Positions 7,875 to 16,505 of a stretch of DNA of 64,000 nucleotides are shown here, in pieces. The stretch is from the NCBI GenBank assembly GCA_020099315.1, contig CP083650.1, forward strand, positions 868,001 through 932,000, given 5' to 3'. The notes under the pieces are model-generated. The model worked only from the letters and a program-made list of their open reading frames with translations. It made no database searches and was not told where the DNA came from. This stretch comes from Citrobacter europaeus. Lineage in GTDB: Bacteria; Pseudomonadota; Gammaproteobacteria; Enterobacterales; Enterobacteriaceae. A program made the translations under genes and the position numbers. Every line of letters starts with the position of its first letter. Positions within the stretch are counted from its first letter, which is position 1.

Positions 7875-9554
7875 ATGAATGAATTAATAAAAAAACTCAC
7901 TCAGTTTTTACCCTCGTTCTCTTTCAGACTGGATGGTAATAAACGCCTGATGCTGGTGGCGGCTGCGGCGCTTGCGGCTACCGCCATAATTGTCAGCGTG
8001 CTGTGGAACGGTAACCATGGCTATGTTTCGCTGTACGGTAGCCAGGAAAACCTCCCGGTTTCACAGATAGTCACCGTGCTGGACGGCGAAAAGCTGGAAT
8101 ACCGTATTGACCCGCAGAGCGGGCAAATTCTGGTTCCGGAAGACGCGCTGTCGAAAACGCGGATGACGCTGGCGGCGAAAGGCGTGCAGGCCATGCTGCC
8201 CAGCGGTTACGAGCTGATGGATAAAGACGAAGTGCTGGGCGCCAGTCAGTTTGTGCAAAACGTCCGTTACAAGCGGAGTCTGGAAGGCGAACTGGCGCAG
8301 AGCATTATGACGCTGGACGCCGTCGAGAGCGCCCGCGTGCATCTGGCGCTGAATGAAGAGAGCTCATTTGTCGTCAGCGATGACCCGCAAAACAGCGCCT
8401 CGGTCGTGGTGCGTCTGCATTACGGCAGCAAGCTGGATATGGACCAGGTCAATGCCATTGTGCATCTGGTGTCCGGCAGCGTGCCCAATCTGAATGCGTC
8501 GAAGGTTAGCGTTGTCGATCAGGCGGGGAATTTACTGTCCGACGGTATTGGCGCGGGAGAGGCCGTTTCTGCGGCGACGCGTAAGCGCGACCAGATCCTC
8601 AAGGATATTCAGGATAAGACCCGTGCCAGTCTTGCAAATGTCCTCGACTCGCTGGTCGGCACTGGCAACTACCGGGTGAGCGTGATGCCGGATCTCGATC
8701 TGAGCAATATCGACGAAACCCAGGAGCATTACGGCGATACGCCGAAGGTAAATCGTGAAGAAACGGTACTCGATAGCGATACCAACCAAATCGCCATGGG
8801 GATCCCTGGCTCGCTAAGTAACCGTCCTCCGTTGGCGGCAAACCAGGTAGGAAACGGCGCCGCCGGGACAACGCCAGAAGAATCTCGCGAGCCAGCCGCG
8901 CTGTCAAAACATAGCGAGAACAAACGCGACTACTCCTGGGACCGTAGCGTTGAGCATATCCAGCATCCAGGATTCGATATCAAACGTTTAAATGTGGCCA
9001 TCGTACTCAATCAGAGCGCGCCTGCATTAAAGAACTGGAAACCGGAACAAACCACCCAGTTGACGGCGCTGTTGAATAACGCCGCCGGGATTGATGCTAA
9101 GCGTGGCGACAATCTGTCCTTATCGCTACTTAATTTTGTGCCGCAGTCGATCCCCGTCGAGCCGAAACTGCCTTTATGGAAGGATGACAACATTCTGGCC
9201 TGGGTTCGCTTAATTGGCTGCGGCCTGCTGGCTTTACTGCTGCTGCTGTTTGTCGTGCGCCCGGTGATGAAACGATTGACCGCCGAGCGCCGCAGGACCT
9301 CTTCGCCTGAACTGGCGCTGGACGCTGTACCAATCGCAATTCCTGCGGATAAACCCCATTTTGCGGCCGCAGAAGATGAACGCAAAAATATCGAACTGCC
9401 TTCTTTCCCTGGTGACGACAGCCTGCCTTCGCAGAGCTCCGGTCTGGAAGTGAAGCTGGAGTTCCTGCAAAAACTGGCGATGAGCGACACCGATCGCGTA
9501 GCTGAAGTTCTCAGACAATGGATTACCAGCAATGAGCGAATTGACAATAAATAA
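7875..9554 (+). CDS. lfiF: Lateral flagellar MS-ring protein LfiF (FliF family)
   Basis: 559 residues (FliF 552). It forms the MS ring in the inner membrane. There is an N-terminal membrane segment at about 28-45 and a second one near 440-465 (LIGCGLLALLLLLFVVRPV). Between them lie ring-building motifs such as GYELMDKDEVLGASQFVQN and the ESARVHLALNEES region. The C-terminal tail (EFLQKLAMSDTDRVAEVLRQW) is the FliG-binding segment. The 3' end overlaps lfiG by 23 nt. Confidence 0.95.
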   Translation: MNELIKKLTQFLPSFSFRLDGNKRLMLVAAAALAATAIIVSVLWNGNHGYVSLYGSQENLPVSQIVTVLDGEKLEYRIDPQSGQILVPEDALSKTRMTLAAKGVQAMLPSGYELMDKDEVLGASQFVQNVRYKRSLEGELAQSIMTLDAVESARVHLALNEESSFVVSDDPQNSASVVVRLHYGSKLDMDQVNAIVHLVSGSVPNLNASKVSVVDQAGNLLSDGIGAGEAVSAATRKRDQILKDIQDKTRASLANVLDSLVGTGNYRVSVMPDLDLSNIDETQEHYGDTPKVNREETVLDSDTNQIAMGIPGSLSNRPPLAANQVGNGAAGTTPEESREPAALSKHSENKRDYSWDRSVEHIQHPGFDIKRLNVAIVLNQSAPALKNWKPEQTTQLTALLNNAAGIDAKRGDNLSLSLLNFVPQSIPVEPKLPLWKDDNILAWVRLIGCGLLALLLLLFVVRPVMKRLTAERRRTSSPELALDAVPIAIPADKPHFAAAEDERKNIELPSFPGDDSLPSQSSGLEVKLEFLQKLAMSDTDRVAEVLRQWITSNERIDNK

Positions 9555-10548
9555 CGGCAGTAACAACAGCTACCTCGAGCAGGCCGCAATTTTATTGCTG
9601 TGTCTCGGCGAGGAGGCGGCAGCCACGGTGATGCAGAAGCTCAGCCGCGAAGAGGTCGTTCGTCTGAGCGAAAACATGGCGCGTCTGTCTGGCGTAAAAA
9701 CCAGCATGGCGAAAAAAGTGATCAATAACTTTTTTGATGAGTTCCGCGAGCAGAGCGGCATCAACGGCGCCTCGCGTTCCATGCTGCAAGGGATCCTCAA
9801 TAAAGCGCTGGGAACAGAAATCGCCAGCAGCGTGATCAACGGCATTTACGGTGATGAGATCCGCTCGCGGATGGCGCGTTTGCAATGGGTCGAACCGCGC
9901 CAGTTGGCGATACTGATCTCAGAAGAACATTTGCAATTGCAGGCCGTATTCCTTGCCTTCCTGACGCCGGAGATCTCGGCCACGGTACTGTCTTACATGA
10001 ATGAGTCGGTGCAAAACGAGATCCTCTATCGGGTTGCCAAACTCAACGATGTGAACCGCGACGTGGTGGATGAGTTGGATCGGTTGATCGAACGTGGGCT
10101 GTCGGTGTTGTCCGAACATGGTTCGAAAGTGAAAGGGATCAAGCAGGCCGCAGATATCGTAAACCGCTTCCAGGGGAATCAGCAGGTGATCCTCGATCAG
10201 CTGCGCGAACGCGATGAAGATGTCCTCGAACAGTTGCAGGACGAAATGTACGACTTCTTCATCCTGAGCCGCCAAAGCGATGAAGTGCGCCGTCGTCTAC
10301 TTGATGAAGTCCCGATGGAAGACTGGGCGGTCGCGTTGAAAGGTACCGAAGCGCTGTTGCGCCGCTCGATTTATGCCGTGATGCCTAAGCGTCAGGTACA
10401 ACAGCTGGAGGCGATAACGTCGCGCCTGGGTCCGGTTCCGGTGAGCCGTATTGAGCAGATCCGCCGTGAGATCATGGGGATTGCCCGCGAGCTTGAGGAA
10501 GCGGGTGAAATTCAGCTTCAGCTGTTTGCTGAACAGACGGCGGAGTAA
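9532..10548 (+). CDS. lfiG: Lateral flagellar motor switch protein LfiG (FliG family)
   Basis: 338 residues (FliG 331). It is the rotor protein that couples the C-ring to stator units. The N-terminal domain (AAILLLCLGEEAAATVMQKL) binds FliF. The middle domain contains the EHLQLQAVFLAFL stretch, a variant of the usual EHPQ motif, since it reads EHLQ. The C-terminal torque domain (FILSRQSDEVRRRLLDEVP) keeps charged residues. ATG 9532 lies within lfiF. The product probably interacts with the LafT-LafU stator encoded further right. Confidence 0.94.
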   Translation: MSELTINNGSNNSYLEQAAILLLCLGEEAAATVMQKLSREEVVRLSENMARLSGVKTSMAKKVINNFFDEFREQSGINGASRSMLQGILNKALGTEIASSVINGIYGDEIRSRMARLQWVEPRQLAILISEEHLQLQAVFLAFLTPEISATVLSYMNESVQNEILYRVAKLNDVNRDVVDELDRLIERGLSVLSEHGSKVKGIKQAADIVNRFQGNQQVILDQLRERDEDVLEQLQDEMYDFFILSRQSDEVRRRLLDEVPMEDWAVALKGTEALLRRSIYAVMPKRQVQQLEAITSRLGPVPVSRIEQIRREIMGIARELEEAGEIQLQLFAEQTAE

Positions 10549-10551
10549 CGC

Positions 10552-11262
10552 ATGGCGATTGAAACCATTCGTGGTCGTTACCGACTGCACCGCTTTCCTC
10601 CTCGCCAGCGCCATTTGCAGGCTGAACAGCTCACGCCGGGGATCACGCCGGCGGATTATCAGCGCCAACTGATGGACGGCTTCCAGGAAGGTCTGCAAAA
10701 AGGCTTTGAGCAAGGGATGACCGAAGGCCAGGAGCAGGGCTTTCAGGAAGGCCATCAGAAAGGACACGATGAAGGCCGTCGTCAGGGATACACTGAAGGC
10801 AGCCTGGCCGGGCAGCAGGAAGGGCGTAAACAGTTTGAGCGGGCAGCGCAGCCGCTGGAAGCTATCTCGGGCAAAGTGAACGATTACCTGGCGCACATTC
10901 AGCGTAAACAGCGGGAAGACCTGCTGCAACTGGTTGAAAAGGTTACACGTCAGGTGATTCGTTGCGAGCTGGCGCTGCAACCGACGCAGTTGCTATCGCT
11001 GGTTGAAGAGGCGATTTCGGCCTTTCCGGCGATGCCTGAGTCGCTACAGGTTCTGCTGAGTAATGAAGAATTTAACCGCATCAAAGATGCTGCGCCGGAG
11101 AAGGTCGCTGAATGGGGGTTGACCCCATCTCCCGATCTACAGGCGGGCGAGTGTCGGGTGATTACCGATAAATCCGAGCTGGATATTGGCTGCGAGCATC
11201 GTCTCGACCAATGCATGTCGGCGCTGAAAGAGTCGCTGCTGCCGGAGCCGACGGGTGAGTGA
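10552..11262 (+). CDS. lfiH: Lateral flagellar export ATPase regulator LfiH (FliH family)
   Basis: 236 residues, the expected FliH length. The central part (about residues 40-85) is a run of GxxxG-type repeats (GFQEGLQKGFEQGMTEGQEQ and onward), a hallmark of FliH that forms an unusual helix dimer. The C-terminal domain (LLQLVEKVTRQVIRCELALQ) resembles the peripheral stalk of ATP synthase. It binds LfiI and LfiN. The 3' end overlaps lfiI by 8 nt. Confidence 0.93.
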   Translation: MAIETIRGRYRLHRFPPRQRHLQAEQLTPGITPADYQRQLMDGFQEGLQKGFEQGMTEGQEQGFQEGHQKGHDEGRRQGYTEGSLAGQQEGRKQFERAAQPLEAISGKVNDYLAHIQRKQREDLLQLVEKVTRQVIRCELALQPTQLLSLVEEAISAFPAMPESLQVLLSNEEFNRIKDAAPEKVAEWGLTPSPDLQAGECRVITDKSELDIGCEHRLDQCMSALKESLLPEPTGE

Positions 11263-12595
11263 CCTATCCTGCTTTGACAACGCGCTGCGCTCCATTGAGT
11301 CGATCCCTTTAGCCCGGGTTGCCGGGCGACTGGTGCGCGTGAACGGCATTTTGCTGGAGAGCGTGGGCTGTCCGCTGGTGACCGGCCAGCTGTGCCGCGT
11401 CGAAAGCGCCAACCATACGTTGATCGATGCGCAGGCGGTGGGGTTTAACCGCGATATCACCTATCTGATGCCCTTCAAGCACCCCGTCGGGCTGATGGCG
11501 GGCGCACGCGTTTTTCCCGAAGAAAAAGCGCAGGAGATCCTGATAAGCGAAAGCTGGCTGGGGCGGGTGGTTAATGGTCTGGGCGAACCGCTGGATGCTA
11601 AAGGGCGTCTCACGGGCAATGACGTGCTGCCGCCCCAGGCACCTTCCATCAACCCCCTCACGCGCCGGTCGGTGAATCAACCGCTGGATGTCGGCGTGAA
11701 AGCAATCAACGGACTGCTCACTATCGGCAAAGGCCAGCGCGTGGGATTAATGGCCGGCAGCGGCGTGGGAAAAAGCGTGCTGCTGGGGATGATCACCCGT
11801 CAGACCAAGGCCGACATCGTGGTGGTGGGGTTGATTGGCGAGCGTGGTCGCGAGGTGAAGGAGTTTATCGATCACTCGCTGGGCGCGGAAGGGTTGGCAA
11901 AATCTATTATTGTGGCGGCGCCGGCGGATGAGTCGCCGTTAATGCGCTTGAAAGCCACCGAGCTGTGCCATTCTATCGCCGCCTGGTTTCGCGATCGCGG
12001 ACATCACGTTTTACTGCTGGTGGATTCGTTAACCCGTTATGCCATGGCGCAGCGTGAAATTGCGCTGTCACTGGGGGAACCTCCGGCGACGAAAGGCTAC
12101 CCGCCTTCAGCGTTCGGCATGATCCCAAAGCTTGTGGAAAGCGCCGGCAACAGTGAAAGCGAAGGGTCGATGACCGCCATTTACACGGTCCTGGCTGAAG
12201 GGGACGATCAGCAGGATCCGATCGTCGACTGCGCGCGTGCGGTGCTGGACGGGCATATCGTGCTGACGCGTAAACTGGCGGAGGCCGGACACTATCCAGC
12301 CATTGATATTGGGCAGTCGATCAGTCGATGTATGACTCAGGTTACGCCCCACGCTCACCAACAGTCGGCTCGTCTGCTGAAACAAAACTATGCCGCCTAT
12401 ATGGAAATTAAGCCGCTGATCCCGCTGGGCGGATATGTTGCAGGGGCCGACCCCAGCGTGGATAAGGCTGTCAAAGTGTTCCCCGCCATCGAGCGTTTTC
12501 TGCGCCAGGAAGTCAGTGAACCGGCCTCTCTGGAGCTGGTGCAAAGCCGCTTACAGGCCCTGTTTCCGCTGGCGAAGAAAACGGAAGGTAAATAA
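11255..12595 (+). CDS. lfiI: Lateral flagellum-specific ATPase LfiI (FliI family)
   Basis: 446 residues from GTG 11255 (MSDLSCFDNA), which overlaps lfiH by 8 nt. It is an export ATPase related to the F1 beta subunit. Walker A AGSGVGKS is at about 167-174, GERGREVKEF follows, and Walker B lies in LLLVDSLTRYAMAQREI. Conserved GEPPATKGYPPS and SIYT-type motifs are present. It energises export of rod, hook and filament proteins together with LfiH and LfiJ. Confidence 0.96.
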   Translation: MSDLSCFDNALRSIESIPLARVAGRLVRVNGILLESVGCPLVTGQLCRVESANHTLIDAQAVGFNRDITYLMPFKHPVGLMAGARVFPEEKAQEILISESWLGRVVNGLGEPLDAKGRLTGNDVLPPQAPSINPLTRRSVNQPLDVGVKAINGLLTIGKGQRVGLMAGSGVGKSVLLGMITRQTKADIVVVGLIGERGREVKEFIDHSLGAEGLAKSIIVAAPADESPLMRLKATELCHSIAAWFRDRGHHVLLLVDSLTRYAMAQREIALSLGEPPATKGYPPSAFGMIPKLVESAGNSESEGSMTAIYTVLAEGDDQQDPIVDCARAVLDGHIVLTRKLAEAGHYPAIDIGQSISRCMTQVTPHAHQQSARLLKQNYAAYMEIKPLIPLGGYVAGADPSVDKAVKVFPAIERFLRQEVSEPASLELVQSRLQALFPLAKKTEGK

Positions 12596-12597
12596 TC

Positions 12598-13041
12598 ATG
12601 CGGCAAATTATCGATACCCTGGCGCAGTTGCAGCGCCTGCGGGATAAATCGGTCAAAGACATGACGGTACAACTGGCTAAACAGCAGCAGGTTTGCACTG
12701 GTTTTGACAATAACATTAAAGCGCTGGGCTACCTGATCCAAAAAACCGGCACTGGCGTTGAGGCGCCTTCCGTTGAATCGCTCAAAAACGTCACCGGATA
12801 CAAGGGCACGCTGCGCACAGTTATTGCCTGGCAAGAGCAGGAGAAAACGCTGGCTAAAATCAAAGAGCAGCGTATTCAGAAAAACCTCGTCGCGGCGGCC
12901 TGTGAAGAGAAAATCGTCGCCATGACGCTCGATGATAAGCGCTACGAGTTGAGCAATGAGGCGCTGATAAAAGAGCAAAAAGCCGTTGATGAGATTGCTG
13001 CACAATGCTGGCTTAGACAGAAGACGCTGGGGCTGGTATGA
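12598..13041 (+). CDS. lfiJ: Lateral flagellar export chaperone LfiJ (FliJ family)
   Basis: 147 residues, all helical and rich in Lys, Gln and Glu, the size and character of FliJ (147 in E. coli), which inserts as a stalk into the FliI hexamer. Sequence identity is low, so the call rests on position after lfiI, length and coiled-coil composition. The stop overlaps the next gene by 4 nt (ATGA), so a nucleotidyltransferase is translationally coupled to a flagellar gene. Confidence 0.88.
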   Translation: MRQIIDTLAQLQRLRDKSVKDMTVQLAKQQQVCTGFDNNIKALGYLIQKTGTGVEAPSVESLKNVTGYKGTLRTVIAWQEQEKTLAKIKEQRIQKNLVAAACEEKIVAMTLDDKRYELSNEALIKEQKAVDEIAAQCWLRQKTLGLV

Positions 13042-13436
13042 AAACGATCATTACTTTCGGCACGTTTGATGTTTTTCATATCGGGCATCTGCGTATTCTG
13101 CAACGCGCCGGGCAGTTGGGGGGACGACTGATCGTCGGTATCTCTTCAGATGCGCTAAATATGCAGAAAAAAGGCCGGATGCCGGTTTACAGCCAAAGCG
13201 ATCGTATGGGGATTGTGGCCGGACTTAAATGCGTGGACAGCGTGTTCCTCGAAGAGTCGCTGGAGAAAAAAGCGGACTATATTCGCCAGTTTAATGCCGA
13301 TACGCTGGTGATGGGCGATGACTGGGCAGGACGCTTTGATAGTTTGTCGTACCTGTGCGAAGTGGTCTATTTTCCCAGAACGCCATCAATCTCCACCACC
13401 TCGATTATTGAGGTGGTGAAAAGTATTAATTTTTAG
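13038..13436 (+). CDS. Glycerol-3-phosphate cytidylyltransferase (TagD-like)
   Basis: 132 residues, matching in length and throughout the sequence the TagD/GCT family, which makes CDP-glycerol from CTP and glycerol 3-phosphate. Visible family motifs: ITFGTFDVFHIGHLRIL with the HxGH nucleotidyltransferase signature (about 14-17), the VMGDDWAGRFD stretch, and RTPSISTTSIIE, the C-terminal RTxGISTT-type signature. The start codon overlaps the lfiJ stop by 4 nt, so it is probably part of the lfi operon and under its sigma-54 promoter. CDP-glycerol is the donor used by the glycerophosphotransferases encoded at 16506-17708 and 17743-20304. Base composition is like the flagellar genes, unlike the next genes. 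Confidence 0.92.
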   Translation: MKTIITFGTFDVFHIGHLRILQRAGQLGGRLIVGISSDALNMQKKGRMPVYSQSDRMGIVAGLKCVDSVFLEESLEKKADYIRQFNADTLVMGDDWAGRFDSLSYLCEVVYFPRTPSISTTSIIEVVKSINF

Positions 13437-13445
13437 AGGATATAG

Positions 13446-14108
13446 ATGATGGTACAGGAACGGGACCAAAATGGTAATGTCATATACTACCGTGGCCTGG
13501 TTAAGCATCGTGTAAATGTAGAGTTTGTAGGCAATAATAATACTCTGTTGATTCATGACGAGGCCAAAGAACTAAGCGGAAGTGTCAAGTTTTATGGTGA
13601 CTTCGGACATTTCTCTCTTGGGGCAATGTCCTCTTTTCGTGGACAGGTAATTGTTGGTGATAAGTGTAGGGTCAATATTGGTAACAAGACAACAGTGACC
13701 AAAAACTGTTTCATTAATACAGCGGAAGAAACGGATGTCATCATTGGTGATGATTGTATGATTGCTTCTGATACCATATTCAGAACCCATGATTCGCATC
13801 CTATTTTTGATGTTGTTACGCAAACCAGAATCAATATTGCACAATCGATTATTATTGGTAATCACGTCTGGCTCGGCGATCAAGTTATCGTACTGGGTGG
13901 AGCCAGGGTAGAAGATGGCAGTATCATAGGCATTAGAGGATTAGTAACAGGAATAATTACTAATAACAGTATTGCTGTTGGTGTTCCCGCCAGGGTAATA
14001 AGAAAAGATATCGCCTGGGAGAGACCTAATCTCAATAAAACAAAGTTGAATGTTCTTCATGATGCCAGTGAAATTGAATGCAGTGATTATTGGAATAAAA
14101 CTAAATAG
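13446..14108 (+). CDS. Left-handed beta-helix (hexapeptide) acyltransferase
   Basis: 220 residues from ATG 13446, seven bases after GAGGAT. It shows the hexapeptide-repeat pattern of the LbetaH acyltransferase superfamily (VIIGDDCMIASDTIFRTHDS, then IIIGNHVWLGDQVIVLGGA) and the usual catalytic-type His in RTHDSHPIFD. The closest recognisable relatives are O-acetyltransferases of polysaccharide clusters. The ending VGVPARVIRKDI is typical. The acyl donor and acceptor are unknown; O-acetylation of a glycan is the likeliest role. The gene is markedly AT-rich compared with lfiJ and the tagD-like gene. Confidence 0.85.
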   Translation: MMVQERDQNGNVIYYRGLVKHRVNVEFVGNNNTLLIHDEAKELSGSVKFYGDFGHFSLGAMSSFRGQVIVGDKCRVNIGNKTTVTKNCFINTAEETDVIIGDDCMIASDTIFRTHDSHPIFDVVTQTRINIAQSIIIGNHVWLGDQVIVLGGARVEDGSIIGIRGLVTGIITNNSIAVGVPARVIRKDIAWERPNLNKTKLNVLHDASEIECSDYWNKTK

Positions 14109-14146
14109 CAATGCTGATTGTTTGAAATTGTGGTTTGAGGATGGTT

Positions 14147-15205
14147 ATGAATCAAAAAGTATTTCTTATTAATGATACCGAAGATGTATATCACTGGGGG
14201 TGTAACGGAACCTCGCTGCAAATAAAAGAACAGTTAACTCGTATGGGCGTGGTAAATATTTTTACCTTACCCGTTTATACCATTCCACGGTTACCCAACA
14301 TCCCAGAAAAAGTGAGTGATATCGGTACTCGGGAAGATTTTATTCAGCATTTTACGCCCATCGCGAATGCTATGAATGCCAGTGACTTCATTGTGGTAAA
14401 TGGTGAAGGTACGATTCATGATTTCAAGCCCGGTGTCAGAGCATTACTTTTTTTGATCATCGCAGCGAAAAAGTTTTTCAATAAAAGAGTTTATCTGATT
14501 AATCACTCTTGTTATCCTAATTCAACAGAGGAAACCATTCTCAACTATTATAAAGAGGCATATCGTTCCTGCGAGTTTATTGCTGCCAGAGAAAGTCTGT
14601 CTTGTTTAATTATTAGAATGGTATTAGGTGTTCCTTGTAATGAGTCATTTGATAGTTTACCGCTGACAATCAGAAATATTCAGAATGATATTCCTGGGCA
14701 GTTAATTATCGGTGAGTATGTTTGTATCTCAGGGGCGGTTAATTATAATTTATTAAAAACGGATTTTATTATTGCGAAAATAAAGAAGAATTATCCAAGG
14801 CATAGAATTGTCTATTTAACAGGCTCGAAAAAAGAAGGCATCCATAAGAAAGAGCAAACAGTTATAAATCACTACCTGGAAAAGTTTCCTGAGATAATAG
14901 TCTTTGATGCGAAAACGCTTGAGGATTGGTTGTCTATTATCAAGCACAGCGCAGCACTGATTTCTGGACGATACCACTATACAATTGCTGGTGCATGTTT
15001 TGGTACACCTATGGTCTATTTTTCTTCAAACACGCCTAAAATTGAAGCCATTGCTTATGATAATGGACTTCCTCCTGTTGTTGCTACTCAGGAGGAGTAC
15101 AATGAACGGCTGGATTCGTTACACAAAATACAATGGCATAGTAAATTAGATTTATTATGTAAAAAGGCTGAAGAAAACTATACTTGGCTAAGTATCAACG
15201 ACTAA
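14147..15205 (+). CDS. Polysaccharide pyruvyl transferase family protein
   Basis: 352 residues from ATG 14147; TTGAGG six bases upstream is the ribosome site, and the in-frame TTG 14135 is part of it. It resembles the PF04230 family (CsaB/WcaK type), which adds ketal-linked pyruvate to sugars from phosphoenolpyruvate. Visible pattern: an N-terminal NWG-like HWGCNGTSLQI, VVNGEGTIHD (about 90-100), and the C-terminal SGRYHYTIAGACFGTPMVYF, matching the family's SGRLH element. AT-rich. It is the last plus-strand gene of the lfi-tagD run, followed by a bidirectional terminator. Confidence 0.8.
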   Translation: MNQKVFLINDTEDVYHWGCNGTSLQIKEQLTRMGVVNIFTLPVYTIPRLPNIPEKVSDIGTREDFIQHFTPIANAMNASDFIVVNGEGTIHDFKPGVRALLFLIIAAKKFFNKRVYLINHSCYPNSTEETILNYYKEAYRSCEFIAARESLSCLIIRMVLGVPCNESFDSLPLTIRNIQNDIPGQLIIGEYVCISGAVNYNLLKTDFIIAKIKKNYPRHRIVYLTGSKKEGIHKKEQTVINHYLEKFPEIIVFDAKTLEDWLSIIKHSAALISGRYHYTIAGACFGTPMVYFSSNTPKIEAIAYDNGLPPVVATQEEYNERLDSLHKIQWHSKLDLLCKKAEENYTWLSIND

Positions 15206-15217
15206 AAGCTTTTTTAG

Positions 15218-15256
15218 ACGTCCCTGAAAGATTTATTGGTGTTTTTTTAGGGACGT
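15218..15256. terminator. Bidirectional terminator between convergent decoration operons
   Basis: Arms 15218-15230 and 15244-15256 (outer part ACGTCCCT / AGGGACGT, extended inward by A-T and G-U pairs) form a long hairpin. It is flanked by T-runs on one side and A-runs on the other, so it can act in both directions. It sits exactly between the 3' ends of the pyruvyl transferase and the GT80-like gene. Confidence 0.75.
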
Positions 15257-15277
15257 ATTAAAAATAAAGTGATATTG

Positions 15278-16453
15278 CTAATCAAGCCATCCGCCAATAA
15301 GGCCTTGTTTAATAACTCTGGATTTTATAAGTTCATTAAGTATCGGGTTCTTTAATGATTCGGTGGTGGTGTCAGCATCCCCTATGACGTGCCTGAAAGT
15401 TTCAGGTTTCATGGTGAATAGCAGGGTGCTGAAATTACATATAATAGCCGTTGGTGCTAAATCAATCACCGGTAAAATTTCAAAAGGAATGTTGTTAGGT
15501 AGAGTGTATATATTATCTCTGGAAAATGCGGAAAGTATTTTTGCTCTGTTCTCTGGATGGTTAATAGGATGGGCTTTGAATATAATCCTGTCATCTGGTT
15601 TGATGATCCCAGCAGTTCTCATTTTATGAATCTTTAGGACTTGTTTTTCTGTGATAACGTTATCTTTTTGACGATTGTAATATCCAGAACCCATGTACAA
15701 TAAACTATTTTCCTGTTTGATTTCTTTCTTTATTTCATTGATGGATGAGTTTGTTAAGTTCAGCAGCGAGAGGCAAAATGCAAGCTGTTTGGGTGAAATG
15801 GTTTTAATATTCGCAGTCGTTAATGCGGTAGTGTTTTTCTGTATAGATTTATGGAAAGATGAAGTGGATAATAATTTCCACTTTTGTTCGTGCTGAACCA
15901 TTAAATGATAAGTGACATCAAAAAAATGATGCCACAGGTAATTCATTAGTAATGGCCAGGATTCTCTAAGGTAACCAGAGAAGGGATTGATTTCATTTTG
16001 CAGGATAGTCTGTAAATATTTAATATGAACAGCACTTACTTCTGGAAAAAGAGTACTGCGTATTTCACTAAGTTTTAGCCTCTCACCTATACTGCGGATG
16101 CCATCGTCATATAAATGTATCTTGATTTGTTCTTTTTTCAACAATTTAGATATGGCGGCGATTACGGGATATAGTTCAACATTGGTAAATACAATATTAG
16201 AGTGAACCTCAACTATTTTAGGTTGAGTTCGTTGAATGACATTGATTAGTTTAGCTATAAAGTCAGGAGTGACAGCATAAGGTTGCTTAATGTAATAAGT
16301 ATTTGTATCTTTTAACTGAAATGGAGTCACTTCATTGCGGTACCAACATATAATTTTGAGAATATTAAGATCATATGCGCACTCCGCAAAATTCAACATC
16401 TGCGGGATGACGGGGACGGAACCGGATGAAAGGTATATTTTTAAAATATCCAT
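15278..16453 (-). CDS. Putative glycosyltransferase resembling GT80 sialyltransferases
   Basis: 391 residues. Three regions line up with the GT80 (Pasteurella/Photobacterium type) sialyltransferase fold. The N-terminus (IYLSSGSVPVIPQMLNFAE) matches the family's LYLDPASLP..NQLM stretch. LYDDG at 114-118 is the catalytic-Asp motif. IFKAHP at 291-296 carries the His-Pro pair that binds the CMP donor. LPNNIPFEILPVIDLAP and then FSTLLF (341-346) replace the family's IPANISFEVL and SSLYF. The second Ser of SS is here Thr. No sialic-acid synthesis gene is in the window, so the donor is unknown; it could use another CMP-linked sugar. AT-rich; 52 nt downstream of the glycerophosphotransferase gene and last in its operon. 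Confidence 0.68.
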   Translation of the reverse strand: MDILKIYLSSGSVPVIPQMLNFAECAYDLNILKIICWYRNEVTPFQLKDTNTYYIKQPYAVTPDFIAKLINVIQRTQPKIVEVHSNIVFTNVELYPVIAAISKLLKKEQIKIHLYDDGIRSIGERLKLSEIRSTLFPEVSAVHIKYLQTILQNEINPFSGYLRESWPLLMNYLWHHFFDVTYHLMVQHEQKWKLLSTSSFHKSIQKNTTALTTANIKTISPKQLAFCLSLLNLTNSSINEIKKEIKQENSLLYMGSGYYNRQKDNVITEKQVLKIHKMRTAGIIKPDDRIIFKAHPINHPENRAKILSAFSRDNIYTLPNNIPFEILPVIDLAPTAIICNFSTLLFTMKPETFRHVIGDADTTTESLKNPILNELIKSRVIKQGLIGGWLD

Positions 16454-16505
16454 GTTTTTAATTTTTAGTCATAGTTGATGTAGGCTGTATTGTTTATATG
16501 ACATG

